From the NCBI GenBank assembly GCA_032158295.1, contig CM063246.1, forward strand, positions 19,464,991-19,528,990: a stretch of DNA of 64,000 nucleotides, in the 5' to 3' direction. The stretch's first letter is position 1, and every line of letters begins with the position of its first letter. The notes below the pieces were generated by a model, which saw nothing but the letters and a program-made list of their open reading frames with translations, searched no databases and was not told the origin of the DNA. The position numbers were made by a program, and so were the translations under genes. The stretch comes from Pycnopodia helianthoides. Lineage: Eukaryota > Echinodermata > Asteroidea > Forcipulatida > Asteriidae. This document shows, in pieces, positions 1-12,200 of this stretch.

Positions 1-188
1 ACCTTTTCCATTTTGTAAAGGGCACTTCTATTACAAAGTATTAAGTCTATAGAAAGCTTCTGAAGTAGCACCAAGGCCAAAGTGACTAGGGGCAACAGGG
101 GCTTCCTTGGCCTTTTTGTAATTCTAGAGGTTGAGAATGGTAGTGCTGCCGAGCTGGCACACAAAGCACAGAGGTGGAATATACTTAC

Positions 189-258
189 ATGGGTTGCCGC
201 AGTTTTCCTGATGATGATTGGATTAAATTTACCCGGTAGATTTTTTGCATCCCAGAGT
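189..258 (-). CDS. Gene L YR exon 6 (second catalytic Arg region)
   Basis: A 70-nt exon between acceptor 'tttgtttag' and donor 'gtaagt'. It enters with one base, completing the two left by the previous exon, and ends in phase 0. It encodes 'LWDAKNLPGKFNP' then 'IIIRKTAATH'. The R in 'IIRKT' sits where the Arg of the HxxR box lies in tyrosine recombinases. The gene R counterpart at 60285-60354 has exactly the same length, with conservative changes. Confidence 0.82.
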
Positions 259-3200
259 CTAAACAAAGAAATAATATCACAAGTTATGCATAGAAAATAA
301 TGCTTAAAAAGTAATAGCCTCATCAATAACGCTGCAGGGTGCCTGCAATTTGCACTACCTGTCCTATTGTGCCTGATGGTCAGTGCATTAACCATCCAAT
401 ATCCTCCAGTGACATGTTTATGGAACTATTCTTTCTTTTTGGGTTGGGGGGGGGGTGTCAACTGATATTTTAGCACCTTTTCCAGTCGATTTCACCAAGC
501 CTTAAGAAGGGTCAAACTCTTAAAAAGATAAACTCTTCATTGCATTCTGCAGAAGTTAGAATGTGTCTTAAGCCAAGATGAGTTTGGTGAAATCGACTGC
601 TGGTACCATCGTCACCAGTTGTGAACCTTTTACTGTAACTTCAATCCCTCACAGTCGTTAAGTTTGGCACAAAGGATTTGGATGGTTAGAAATAATAAAT
701 AACATTAGTTAATTGTCTTCTTTCTTTCTTTTTAAAATCAGAACTGTGTCAATAATAGATTTAGTTGACATCATCATCAGCATCACTAGAAATATACATT
801 TTTTTTCCCCAGGGTCTTCTCCTCAAATTGTACACCGCTGGAAATTCTACAGCCGCTCCCACGACATAAGATACACGTAAGAGCGATATGACTCATTGCA
901 TCTCGTAAGAGAGCTTTCTTTTGCATTGCAGGAGGAGGTAGCATTTTAACTTACTCTTGAAGAATTTTGGCAATTCCTTTAATTTTTTTGCCGTCCGTGT
1001 CAAGGAAAAATGGTTCAGATGGGGAGATAATTAATTCATCATTGGAACATGGTGTTTTTGTTCGTCCATGCATGTAGTATTTATCCATGAGTTTGAAGAT
1101 GGCCAAGGGCATGACGACACGCTGGCACCCATGAGTCTTGAAGTTCTTCTGGTCTCGGACCTTGGAAACGTATAGAAATTGGGGAATAATCTCCTGAAAC
1201 AATGGCGTATCAATTGATCTGAAAGTGGTATAAATTTTTCAAAAGTATCAAGTAACAAACCATAAGAGAAACTGACTGGGTATATATTTTTTATTTAAAG
1301 TACACATGAACCAGTCAGTTTCCCTGTTCTATTACAGAAAACACTCACCTCCGATACCATCCCTCCCAAAAAGTGGAGTACAGGGACACACGCACGGAAA
1401 AGGCTAAAGTAAAAAGAAGGGCGTATTTCGTGTGTACACTTGGGACGTGCAGTGCGAGGGGAGGTGCTTTTTTGTTCAGCGGAGTTGCTTGCGCATGCGC
1501 ATTGTAAATGCATTTGTTGGTATCGGAGGTGAGTGTTTTCTTATTAGAATAGAAAATCCCTGCGGATTTAGGGAGATTTGTTTATTACTTGATATTTGAA
1601 ATAAAAAGTCGCATCCCCTTAAGGTGATCCCCCTGGCTGCCACTTTCCAGTTTGTATCGTGAACTTGGGTGTGATCCCTGGCTGCACGGCAGTTAATGGC
1701 TGTATGGCTTCTGACTGGCACCCCGAACAAATATATTGACAAAATAGGGAGACCGCCAACATATGACAAGATAGCTCAGTTAGTAGAGCGCCGGCACATA
1801 ATAATCCGGAGGTCGTGGTTCAAATCCCGCTATAGTAATTTTTTCTTTGTTCAACCCCAACTTGTATCAAAAGTATAAAGATATTTGGATTGATGTGTGA
1901 CAAAATGAATTGATCAGATAAGTCACATAGACACAAGAGAACGTCTTTTTGAAAAGTACAACAATGTCTGCAATGAGAAGCCTTCAAAACATTTGTATGT
2001 TTAGAACGGGAAGTTAGCGCTCTAGTCAGACAGCTGTGGTCATGATATACTTCAGGTTTTAACTCTCCTCACCTTGACTACAAAATGTGGTTCCGTGTTA
2101 TTGCCAGGTACAACTTCTGCATCTTTAAACTCCTCCAGCGTCATGTTTGCGATGACACCGGTACGTGGAGCTCCCTGTAAGAATAGCAGTGCCATCAGGC
2201 TGTTTCTGAGCAACACCACTTGCTGCCAACTGACATCGACACCTTGTTCGAGCGTACCTATGAGGCAAAGTCAAGAGTGTGTCAGTGAAGGATGCATGGA
2301 AAACTCCTATACAGATCTGCCATCGCTCATCAAAGGGTAGGGTAAGTATTAAGAATCCCTACCTGTTTACTCAAACATAGGCCTACTACATCATCCAATG
2401 GCATTTCCTGACCAATCCCCCTCTGTTAGAGACCAACTTGAACGAAATAAACATTATTGTGTGTGTTTTGTAGAAAGGTAAACGAATACGTATTGATTAC
2501 ATGTAAATGAGTGGAACTCAATAATAAAAAAAATAGGTCACAATGTAAAAAACAAAACAACAACAACAACAACAACAACAACACCATTTTCATCAGTGTT
2601 ACGCTGGGTAAAAAAGCCAAGTTTCACACAAAAAAACCTTAAAACCCTGGGTTAAGTCACTATGGCCGCCGCGGCTCCCAACCAATTGGTTTTTAATCTG
2701 CCACACCTGGAAACAATTATCACTGGACCTGTAATTTCAGTTTATCCTGTAGTGGGGCATCTGTCAACACCTCAAGGTTGAATTGCAGACATTGCCGCCT
2801 AATTTAGCATGGGGTCCAGGGAAAAACAGCTGGTTAGTCCATCAGCGCCTGTTTTTCTCCTATACAGTATTTATTGTTAATTAAGTGTGACAAATATTTC
2901 CTTCCAAAATTAAATAAATACTATCGACATCTCCTCAGGATACTTATAGCATCCATAGAAAGTTAGAAAGAGCATAAAGAAAGTCATTTATCCACATTCT
3001 GAACTCAAATATTATATGCAAGAACATAATAGGGACTGCAATCACCAAGCACCGAGTCGATGTGCGCAAAATGTAGGGGGCACTATCCAGGGTTTTAAGC
3101 GCCTAGGAATCAAAACATCACTATGACGTCATACTGCACAGTTATGTTTACCCACACACAAACGTGTATTATTTACATGTTAAAAAGCATCGCTGAAACG

Positions 3201-6200
3201 AAAATTAAGCTGATCAAAATGTCGGAATATCGTGGGAATATTACAGTGTTGATGAAGAAAAGTTTTTTTTTCCGTCAAGCACTTCTGATGGGAGTGATAT
3301 AAGCTCAGTGACCAGGAGGAGTTATACAGAAAAGGGGGAGACAAAACTCGGAGGGGCATGCCGACATTCGTGGAGCTGCTCGAGCCACACCGGTTCGAAC
3401 AACTGGCATCACAAGCAAATCTCATCATATAGTATTATTCCAGTCAGCAAATCTATTCCTTTTTTAGACCCTTGTTTTTTTAAGACAGAATTAGTGTCCT
3501 CAGTGAATTATTTTGTTCAAATAGTAGTTTTACGGATCAGGGTTGTTATTTCTTTATATGAGTAGGTCATAATACGTTTTTTTTTATGAAGAGCAAACAT
3601 TGCTTCAACTGAGGAAACCATAAAATAGCCAAATACCATTAAGGCTATAAGGAGCCCCTAAAGGGGCATGTGATGAAAACAATAACAACTACAGAAATAA
3701 TTTGAGTTCTTTGAGTGCTCACAAAATTATTTTGTTCACTCAAAATACACAAGATTGTGCACTCGAAAAAAAATTGTGTGTGTTCAAAATAAATAATTTC
3801 GCTCACTCAAAATACTGGAAATCTTTTTGGTCACCTGCAATCGTTTCGAGAGCACGAAATGATTTTGCAATTTTGTTTTACGAGCTTTCACAATAAGTTT
3901 ATTTCAAGCTCTTGCATTAATTTATTTCGAGCTCTCTTAATAATTTATTTCGAGCGTAAAAAGTATACTAATTTGAGCTTTCAAAAAATGATGTTGAGCG
4001 AAATTATTTCGACAGCATGAAATCATTATGCAATCATATTTTGGGGCTTTTGAAATAATTTATTCCGAGCTCTCGCAATGATTTATATCGAGCTCTCGCA
4101 GTATTCGTTCGAGCTTTCGCAATAATTTATTTCGATCGTACACAATACATTATTTTGATCGTTTGAAATGATTTCGAACGAAATAGTCTCTTTTTTTTAT
4201 TGAGCTTTGCAATAATTTATTTTGACCCCTCTATTAATTTATGTTGTATGCTCAAAATATATAATACAAATCCTTTCGAGAGTTGTTAACAAACCTCGCC
4301 GGATTTATTTATATCCCAATAAATTTATTTCGAGATCACAAATTTATTTTTAAGCTCTTGAAATGATTTCGAACGAAATAATTACGAGCGAATCGATTTT
4401 GAGCATTCGAAATGATTTAGAGCGAAATTATTTCGAAAGCTTGTAATGATTATGCAATCATGTTTTTGAGCGTTTGAAATAATTTATTTCAAGCTCTTGC
4501 AATAATTTACATCGAGCTCTCGTAACATTTGTTACGAGTTCTCGCAATAATTTATTTCGAGCTCTCGCATTAATTTATTTCAAGCTCTCGCAATAATTTA
4601 TTTCGATCGTACACAACATAATATTTTGAGCGTATAAAATTATTTCGAACTAAATAGTCCCGAAATGATTTTTTTTATTGAGCTTTGCAATAATTTATTT
4701 CGACCCCTCCCATTAATTTATTTGTTATGCTAAAATAAATTATTGATCGCCGGACTTATTTATATCCCAATAATTTATTTCGAGCTCACAAAATTATTTT
4801 GAGCTCTTGAAATGATTTCGAACGAAATGATTACGAGCGAATCGATTTCGAGCGTTTGAAATGATTTCGAGAGCATTTCGACCTCTCCCAATAATTTATT
4901 TTAGGCGCAAGAACTAAATTATTTTGAGCATTAAAATGATTTCGACTGAAATAATTTCGTGAGAATGAAATGATTTCAAACAAAATAATTTTGTTTCAAG
5001 TGAAATTGAATTATTTATGTTTATCTTTTTTGTCCCCCATCATATGTCCCTTTAGGTGCTTTAACAGTAAAGCTTTTACAAAATATATTTTTTGGTGATT
5101 CTGATCCTTTAAATAAACTATTTGAGGACCATTTTGACAACTTGAAATCCTTACGAGAGTTGTTAACAAACATCACCGGATTCCTCAGAAAATGAAAGAA
5201 CAAAAACAACCTTGGGACTCGGTCTTTTTTATGTTTCTGGAATCCATCGACAGCACATTTTGCTCGGCATGATACAAACTTACACACGTTTTTGGTAAAA
5301 ACCTTGAAGAAATAGGGAACGATCCAAACAAAACAAATAGTAAGTGCATTATAGTGACGAAGATAAACAAGAGACGTCATGGTTCCGAACATGCGAGGGC
5401 GCCGCCAAAGGCGATAAAACCTCTAGTTCGAAAACTTTTTATAATGGGGCTAGTTTTTCTGAGCAAAATTTTTAGCAAAATCCAGGGGAAAAAAACTATA
5501 AATTTATGACTAAATAATAACTAAACACATAACAAACAAATATTAAGAGTCAAATTTGGTTTAGTGCTTTCGTTCAAGTTGATCTTTAATCCTTGCTCAT
5601 ATTACTGATATCATTCATTTAACCGATAGATTAATGAATACATTGCGCACTGTTATTCCCTATAATAAAAAAGAGAGTTTAAATTTGCAGTCTTACCTGC
5701 AATTTTCTCTGCCTCTGATGTTGTTTTATCATGGAACACTGTCACATCTGCAGGCTTAAAGAGATCATCTAAATAAAAAGAAGGTATAATAATAAAATCA
5801 AAATAAAGATTGGATTTTTTTTTCCCACAAGGGACTTGAAAAGCACTGACAATACACTATAAAGTAATTGTTACACATCGAAAAAAAAACCACCTTATAA
5901 TAATAATAACAATAATAGTTTTGTTACATCAAAACTTAATTCGTGTTGGTACTACTTGGTAAATCAGGGATTACGGAATGTGGATCCTTGATCATGACTG
6001 GGCAGAAGTCTACTCAGCACAAGACGTCACAGAGAAATGTTCAGCTTTTTACTCTACTCTTAGCCGATCAATTGACACATATTTCCCTTGCCGCACAGTG
6101 AAGCTTCATCAGAATGATAAGGCCTGGATTACTCCTCGCATAAAAAAATTGATTGAGAAACAACAGAAAGCCTTTCGTCACAAACACGAGTCCCTGTGGA

Positions 6201-9200
6201 GGTACCTACGGAACAAAATAAAACGTGAAATAAAGATTGCCAAAGCGAATTATTACACCAAAAAAGTTCAACACCTGAAGGCATCTAATCCAAGTGCTTG
6301 GTTTAAACAAATTCGAGTGGTGTCAGGGAAAAGCTACTCTACAAGCATCTGCGTTCCTGATATCGAATGCTCCGATCATGATGCTATTGCAAATGCAATC
6401 TGTGAAAACTTCTCTTCGGTGGCGGACGACCTGGACCCGCTTAACAGCTCAGAGTTACCAGCTTTCCTTCCATCGCAACCAATACGCGCTGTTCAACCTT
6501 TCGAAGTGTTTAAAGAACTTGGCAAGATTAAAGCACGTAAAGCTATTGGACCAGACGGCATTTCTTCGAGGTTCATTCGCCAGTACGCATATGAACTTAG
6601 CAAACCACTAACGGACATCATAAATACTTCATATGCACAGCATACAGTCCCTCCACAGTGGAAACAAGCCAATGTAGTTCCCCTACCGAAATCCTCTCCT
6701 GCCAGTTTTAACAACCTCCGTCCGGTGGCTCTTACTGACCACTTTTCAAAGGTCGCTGAACATTTCATAGCTCGTGATACTCTGAACCAAATGCAGTGCA
6801 AGCTTGATACATCACAATTTGGTAATAAGAAGGGAGTTTCTACTACACATTGCCTCATTGATGTGCTACACGCTATTCATACTAATGTTGATCATCCTGG
6901 TGCAGCTTCCACAATTTTGCTCACAGATTTCTCCAAAGCATTTGATCATGTTGATCATACTACCGCCATCAAAAAGCTTAATTGGGTTGGAGGTTGATCA
7001 TGGCATTATCGCATGGATTGCTGACTTTTTGTCAGATCGCAAGCAGAGAGTTAAGTACAAAGACGCACTTTCTAATTGGTGTACTACACAAGCAGGAGTT
7101 CCACAGGGAACTAAAATCGGCCCTGTTGTATTTCTCCCAATTTTGTGATGGTGACAATGAGTGTTATGGAGCATCAAGTCAACTGTAAGGAAGTCCTTCA
7201 TCCAATCTGGTTGGTATGCCTGAGGTGGTTCCACCAGATACCCAAACTGATCACAACTGGACTCGTGTTGCAACCAGGAGGAAAAAAAACGAGTAGGAAC
7301 GATAACAACATAACGATGGAATGTTACTTTAAGAGTGCGCTGCCCAAGAGAGGCTACAGAAGGAGAATGATTGACTTATGGCAAGAAAAAGGAATGTTTG
7401 AGATTAGTGAGCAGCTTCTTGCAGAACAAATACCCCCCGAAATGGAACCAGTGGTTTACAAACGTGGAAATTGAGGAGATGAAGAAGATAGCAAAAGCTT
7501 GAAAATGAAAGAATAGAGATTGTTAACCACCAAGTACCGGCGGAGGTGGCTGCTGCTAGCTCACAGAATGAATAAATATTTGGTTGATCTGCCAGGGTTA
7601 CTAGATGGTCAGGATGACGCTTGACACAAGACGAAGGGGAAGGTGTAGAATTTAAGGACGAGGAGGTGCAGATTAAGACCAGGATTCAAGAGATGATGGA
7701 AGCGGCTAAGGGGTAAAATGGGTAGAGTTTCCCAGCTTTGTGTCGAATCCTAAGATAAAGGCCGACAAAAATTACAGCCCTGGCAGGTAAACGACCATGT
7801 TCTGGAGGAAGTTTTAGAGACCGACCAGGTCAAGATCCTCTGGGACTTTAACATAGGCGTCCGGATGTTGTAGTCTAAGATAAGACAAAGAACTTAGAAG
7901 ATATGGCATTTCATTGACATAGCTGTGCTGGGGATATAAGGGTAGCTTCGAAGGAGGCTGAAAGATCCAGAAGTACCAAACCTGGGCAGGGAACTATAAC
8001 TTAAGGTTTGGCAGTTGAAAGTGAAAGTAGTCCAAGTGGTTGTTAGAGCCTTTAGCACCATTCCCAAGCACTGGGGAAACATCTTGATAAAATAGGCAGA
8101 ACTGTGTGGGTAGATCTGCTACAAAAGGCGGCGCTTTTGAGAATAGCGAGAATCCTGCAAAAGACCCTTGAGATTTAAGGCTACGGGAAGTAGCCCGACG
8201 CTAGGAGTTACCAGTACAAAGGGAAAAAAAATTTTTTTTTGGATGTTGTGATAAAACGAAATAGTAATCATACATTTTAAAACAAAGAATAAACAAAATA
8301 AATAAATAGATAATACGAAAATATAATAAAATTAACGATAAATGAATTAATATTTATAGTTCATTTACCTGCTATTTTTTCCTGAAGCTCTTGATTATGT
8401 ATAGCCACTGCCGGACCGAGACCTTTTATGTGGTATTTAGCAATGTCTGCCACCTTGGTGACGAGACGCTGACTCGTACCAAATCGCGTAGCTGTATCTG
8501 GCGAGTTATCCAGAAATGTGCAAAATTTAACCAGGCTTGCCAAATACTTCGCCTGGGTTGCGGCTTCCAGATTCTCCTCTTGTAGGCAAGAAAGTAGTCT
8601 GTTAAAAAGAAAATAAATAAATATGGATATAAATTAATTATATCGATGTTAGTTTGTAAGAATTAAAGTTTTTCCGGGGAGCTTTTGTAAATGGTGATTG
8701 TGGGACTTGCCCACAACAAATTCCGGGCAAACAATGTTTTTTTTTTTTTTTTTTTTTTTTTTTGCATTTGTTGCCTTGCGAAGTATTTTCATGTTCATGT
8801 TCATGTTCAAATATTCATGTTTTCATACTTAGAAAAGATGTGAGCGCAAAATTTGCCAGAAGGTAATAGGTGAATGACTATTAGAACAGGATTGGATTGA
8901 AAGTAATTTTACCTTTCAAAAATGTATGCACCTTGAATGTTAATTGATGTCCTGTAATGTGATATTAAAATCATCTGTTTTTGTTACACTGTATTTCAGC
9001 TGAATGGCTCATCCTTATGAATGCAGTATCAGGTACGTTATAACATTATTTTAGAGTTTCAAAAATTTTCCCCGTTTTTGTTGTTGTTGAAGCTGCAAGT
9101 ATAATTACGTATTTGAGTGAGCTTTAGAGGTCACTCTAAAACATTTGCTCTGTTTTGTTACTTTTTACTTAAAGTCACATCACAAGAAAACATAACAAAG

Positions 9201-12200
9201 TTATTCAGTATGCATACTTTTCAACCTCGTCAGACTTCAGCATAGCGAGGGGAGAGTCAAGTCCAAGCTTACGGGCGGCCAGCTCCATCTGTTTGCGATG
9301 GGCAGACGCTTGTTTCCTGGCATTTTTTAAGTTTCCTCCATGAATTGCCAAATGCTTTTCAAAATCGTCCATTATATTGCCTACAGAAAAAAAGTAAATT
9401 GATATGTTTTCAAAAAGAGCAATATACAAAATAGAACATAAGTATTATCAACCCATTTGGTTTTTCATAGATGTAATAATTCATACTTTAGTTTGACCCA
9501 AAGACCATAGATCTTAATCCAACTAACTAGCCAGAATAGCATTGTAAACAATGAGGATATTTTGGATGTACTGGGATGGCAGCTGTTATTCCGCTTTATA
9601 CCCACCATGCCACATGGTTGTCATATTTGAGTTTTCAAATTTTTACGTTCCCAAAGAAGCTTATATCAACCACCTGGGTATCCTGATGGCCAAAGATTCT
9701 ATTTATGATGATGTTCTATTTTTGTCTTTCTTATGTTTGCCCTAGCCTCCTACAAGTGCTTGAAAAATGGCCACAATATTTGGTACATGTATCAAACTGT
9801 TTTTAAAAGGACGTCTTTTTGTATTTTTTTTCCGTCTGCGAAGGACAGACGCCTGTTTCCTGGCATGTTCAACGTTTCTTCCACGAATTACCATATGTTT
9901 TTCAAAAAATGTCCATTATATTGTCTACAGAAATAAACAAAAGATAAATTAATCTGTTTTCAAAAATACAGGAGCTAAACCTAGAAAAGTTGAACACATA
10001 ATATTTATTTTTAATTATAAATATTATCATCCCATTTGTTTGTTCATAGATGTAAGAATTCATACTTTAGGTTCCGTGAAGTAAGTCAGGTTCTTTGTAT
10101 TAGTCAGGTTCCAGGAACCATATTCGGTCATAGTTTCTTTGTATTTCGCACTTCATATTTCCCTTTTCTAAAATGTCCTTGAGAACCTCAGGTTCCGTGT
10201 TGTTTTTCAGGTCCATTGTTATTTGTCCAAAAATAAAATAAAATAATAAATAAATTAATTTAATTTTTATTTTTTTTTAATTTATAAATTTTATGCCATT
10301 TACCTTATTTTTTTTTAAAAATACTCCCCCCTTTTCCACTCACCCCTACCAATTCCCCACCCCTACCACCACCCTTTCCACTCTCCTCCACTATTCTCAT
10401 GTCCCTTCCCTAGCCTGCCTTCCCTGACGTCCACCACATCCCTTATACCACCCACGTATACCCCCTCCCCACACCACTAACCCCATCCCATAATCCCATA
10501 CTCCCATACCCCCACTACCCCATATCCCCTTCGTATTACCCTTATACATTACCTTCCCCACCCTCCTCCACACCCTCCCTTATACTACCTTCAACCACTT
10601 TCAACCCTCTCCCTCTAATAACCCCTAGCACTACCCCTCATTTACACCCCTAACATTTACACCCCCTCCCCCTTCCTCCCTTTCATCCCATCCCTTCCAC
10701 TTTTACCACTCCTATACAACTACGTCTCCCATACACTATAGCGTCCCACCCCCCCCCCATGCCTGCACGCCAGTCATAATTCACTGCAAAACCTGCTGTT
10801 TTTAATTGTTTTCTTCCGTTCATGCCGAGTGTTTTCATTGTCTAGATCTTTTATAACTAGTCGGTACACTCATTCTTTGTATACTAACGTTAAGTGAAAT
10901 CCTTTATTCCACGGTGGTGTCTTAAACGTTTACTGTATGCCGTGAGGTTCACGTATAGGGCAGTTAGACTATAGGTCTTTCTTCATACAACACATATGCC
11001 ACATATGGTTGTCATGTTTGTGTTTACGAGTTTCTACGTTCCCAAAGAATCTTAAATCAACCACCAGAATATCCTGATGGCCAAATATTCTATTTATGAT
11101 ATTGTTCTATTTTTGAATTTCTCATTTTTGCCCTAGACGCCTACAAGTGCTTGAAAAATGGCCACAATATCTGGTACATGTATATAGTGTTTTTAAAGGA
11201 ACGAGTTTTTTTTATTTCTTTCTTTTTCTTTCTTGTCAACAATACTGATAGCTTTTTTAAATTTAAACGGGGATGTTTCATCACGAATGGCGTGTGGCTG
11301 TGCACTAAATCCCGAATTGAGATGCTGAAGTCTACATCGTGGGCAACATTTCCCTTTAAATTACAATACCACTTATATCATTGTCGTCCGGGGGGGGGGG
11401 ACATTTTTGGAGGTTGATTTTGGTTCACCTCTCTTGACCGCTTGCTGATGTGGTGGCCTTGCCTTGCTGGGTCTAGTAGAGGCAGCACTTCCACTCTGAA
11501 AGAAATCGGCAGTCTGTTAAATAATTGTCATACTGTTTTCTATGTCAAGCAGCTATAGTGAAGTCACAGACTTCATAGTGTGGTATACGAACCCAGGCTA
11601 TAAAACAAAGGTAATTTTTACCTTTAAAAATACAATTTGTGAAAGGAGTGGTTTCACTGAACCATCTCTTACCGTTGTTCTCCGCTTTAATGTGGTCAAT
11701 TGCATTTTGCACACCTATTATGGGAACTGGACATAAATTATAGACTGCCTCTTTCTTAAATGTTGACAGATTAGTTGGGATGGTCTACATGAAGGTAATG
11801 GACCCAAGGGAACAATACTTTAAGGGGTATGTGATATTTCATGGACTCTTGTTGTTTGAATAGTGGAGTTAAGCCATGGTCATGCTCAATTTCAAAGCTA
11901 CATTAAAACCCTCGGAGAAGCAACGTGGTGAAAAAATTCTCCACATATTCCAAATATGGTCATAATTTTTTTTTTCAATGGGCCAAAAAAGCCACGATTT
12001 TTTGTATTCGACACCCCTTGTATACACCACAATTGTAACTTGATATCTTAGTGAGCCAACTCCTTGTGCCATTATCTCTTTGTGTCAACCCTGTGCCGCC
12101 CAGAGCTTAAACAGGTCGTAAATAACACACACTGCTGGCCCAGACAAAAGCCCTGTGGAGATTAAAATTGCTTTGGGCTTGCAGAAGGGGGTCATTGACC

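Larger units (their letters stand above)
9381..11428. other. Intron between linker exon and YR exon 1 of gene L
   Basis: Contains a broken copy of YR exon 1 (9843-9924), two copies of a roughly 200-bp non-coding segment (about 9590-9790 and 10985-11180, sharing 'tacgttcccaaagaa' and 'tcctgatggccaaa'), a purine/pyrimidine-skewed C-rich tract (10318-10757) and a G10 run near 11391. No other coding signal. Confidence 0.6.

Noticed and set aside
2074..2340. Plus-strand open frame of 88 codons
   Set aside because: It is antisense to YR exon 4, whose minus-strand frame is conserved in gene R and flanked by splice sites; its cysteine/serine-rich product is a shadow.
6493..6858. Minus-strand 121-codon frame
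   Set aside because: Antisense to the reverse-transcriptase frame at 5978-6997; composition follows from the RT coding strand.
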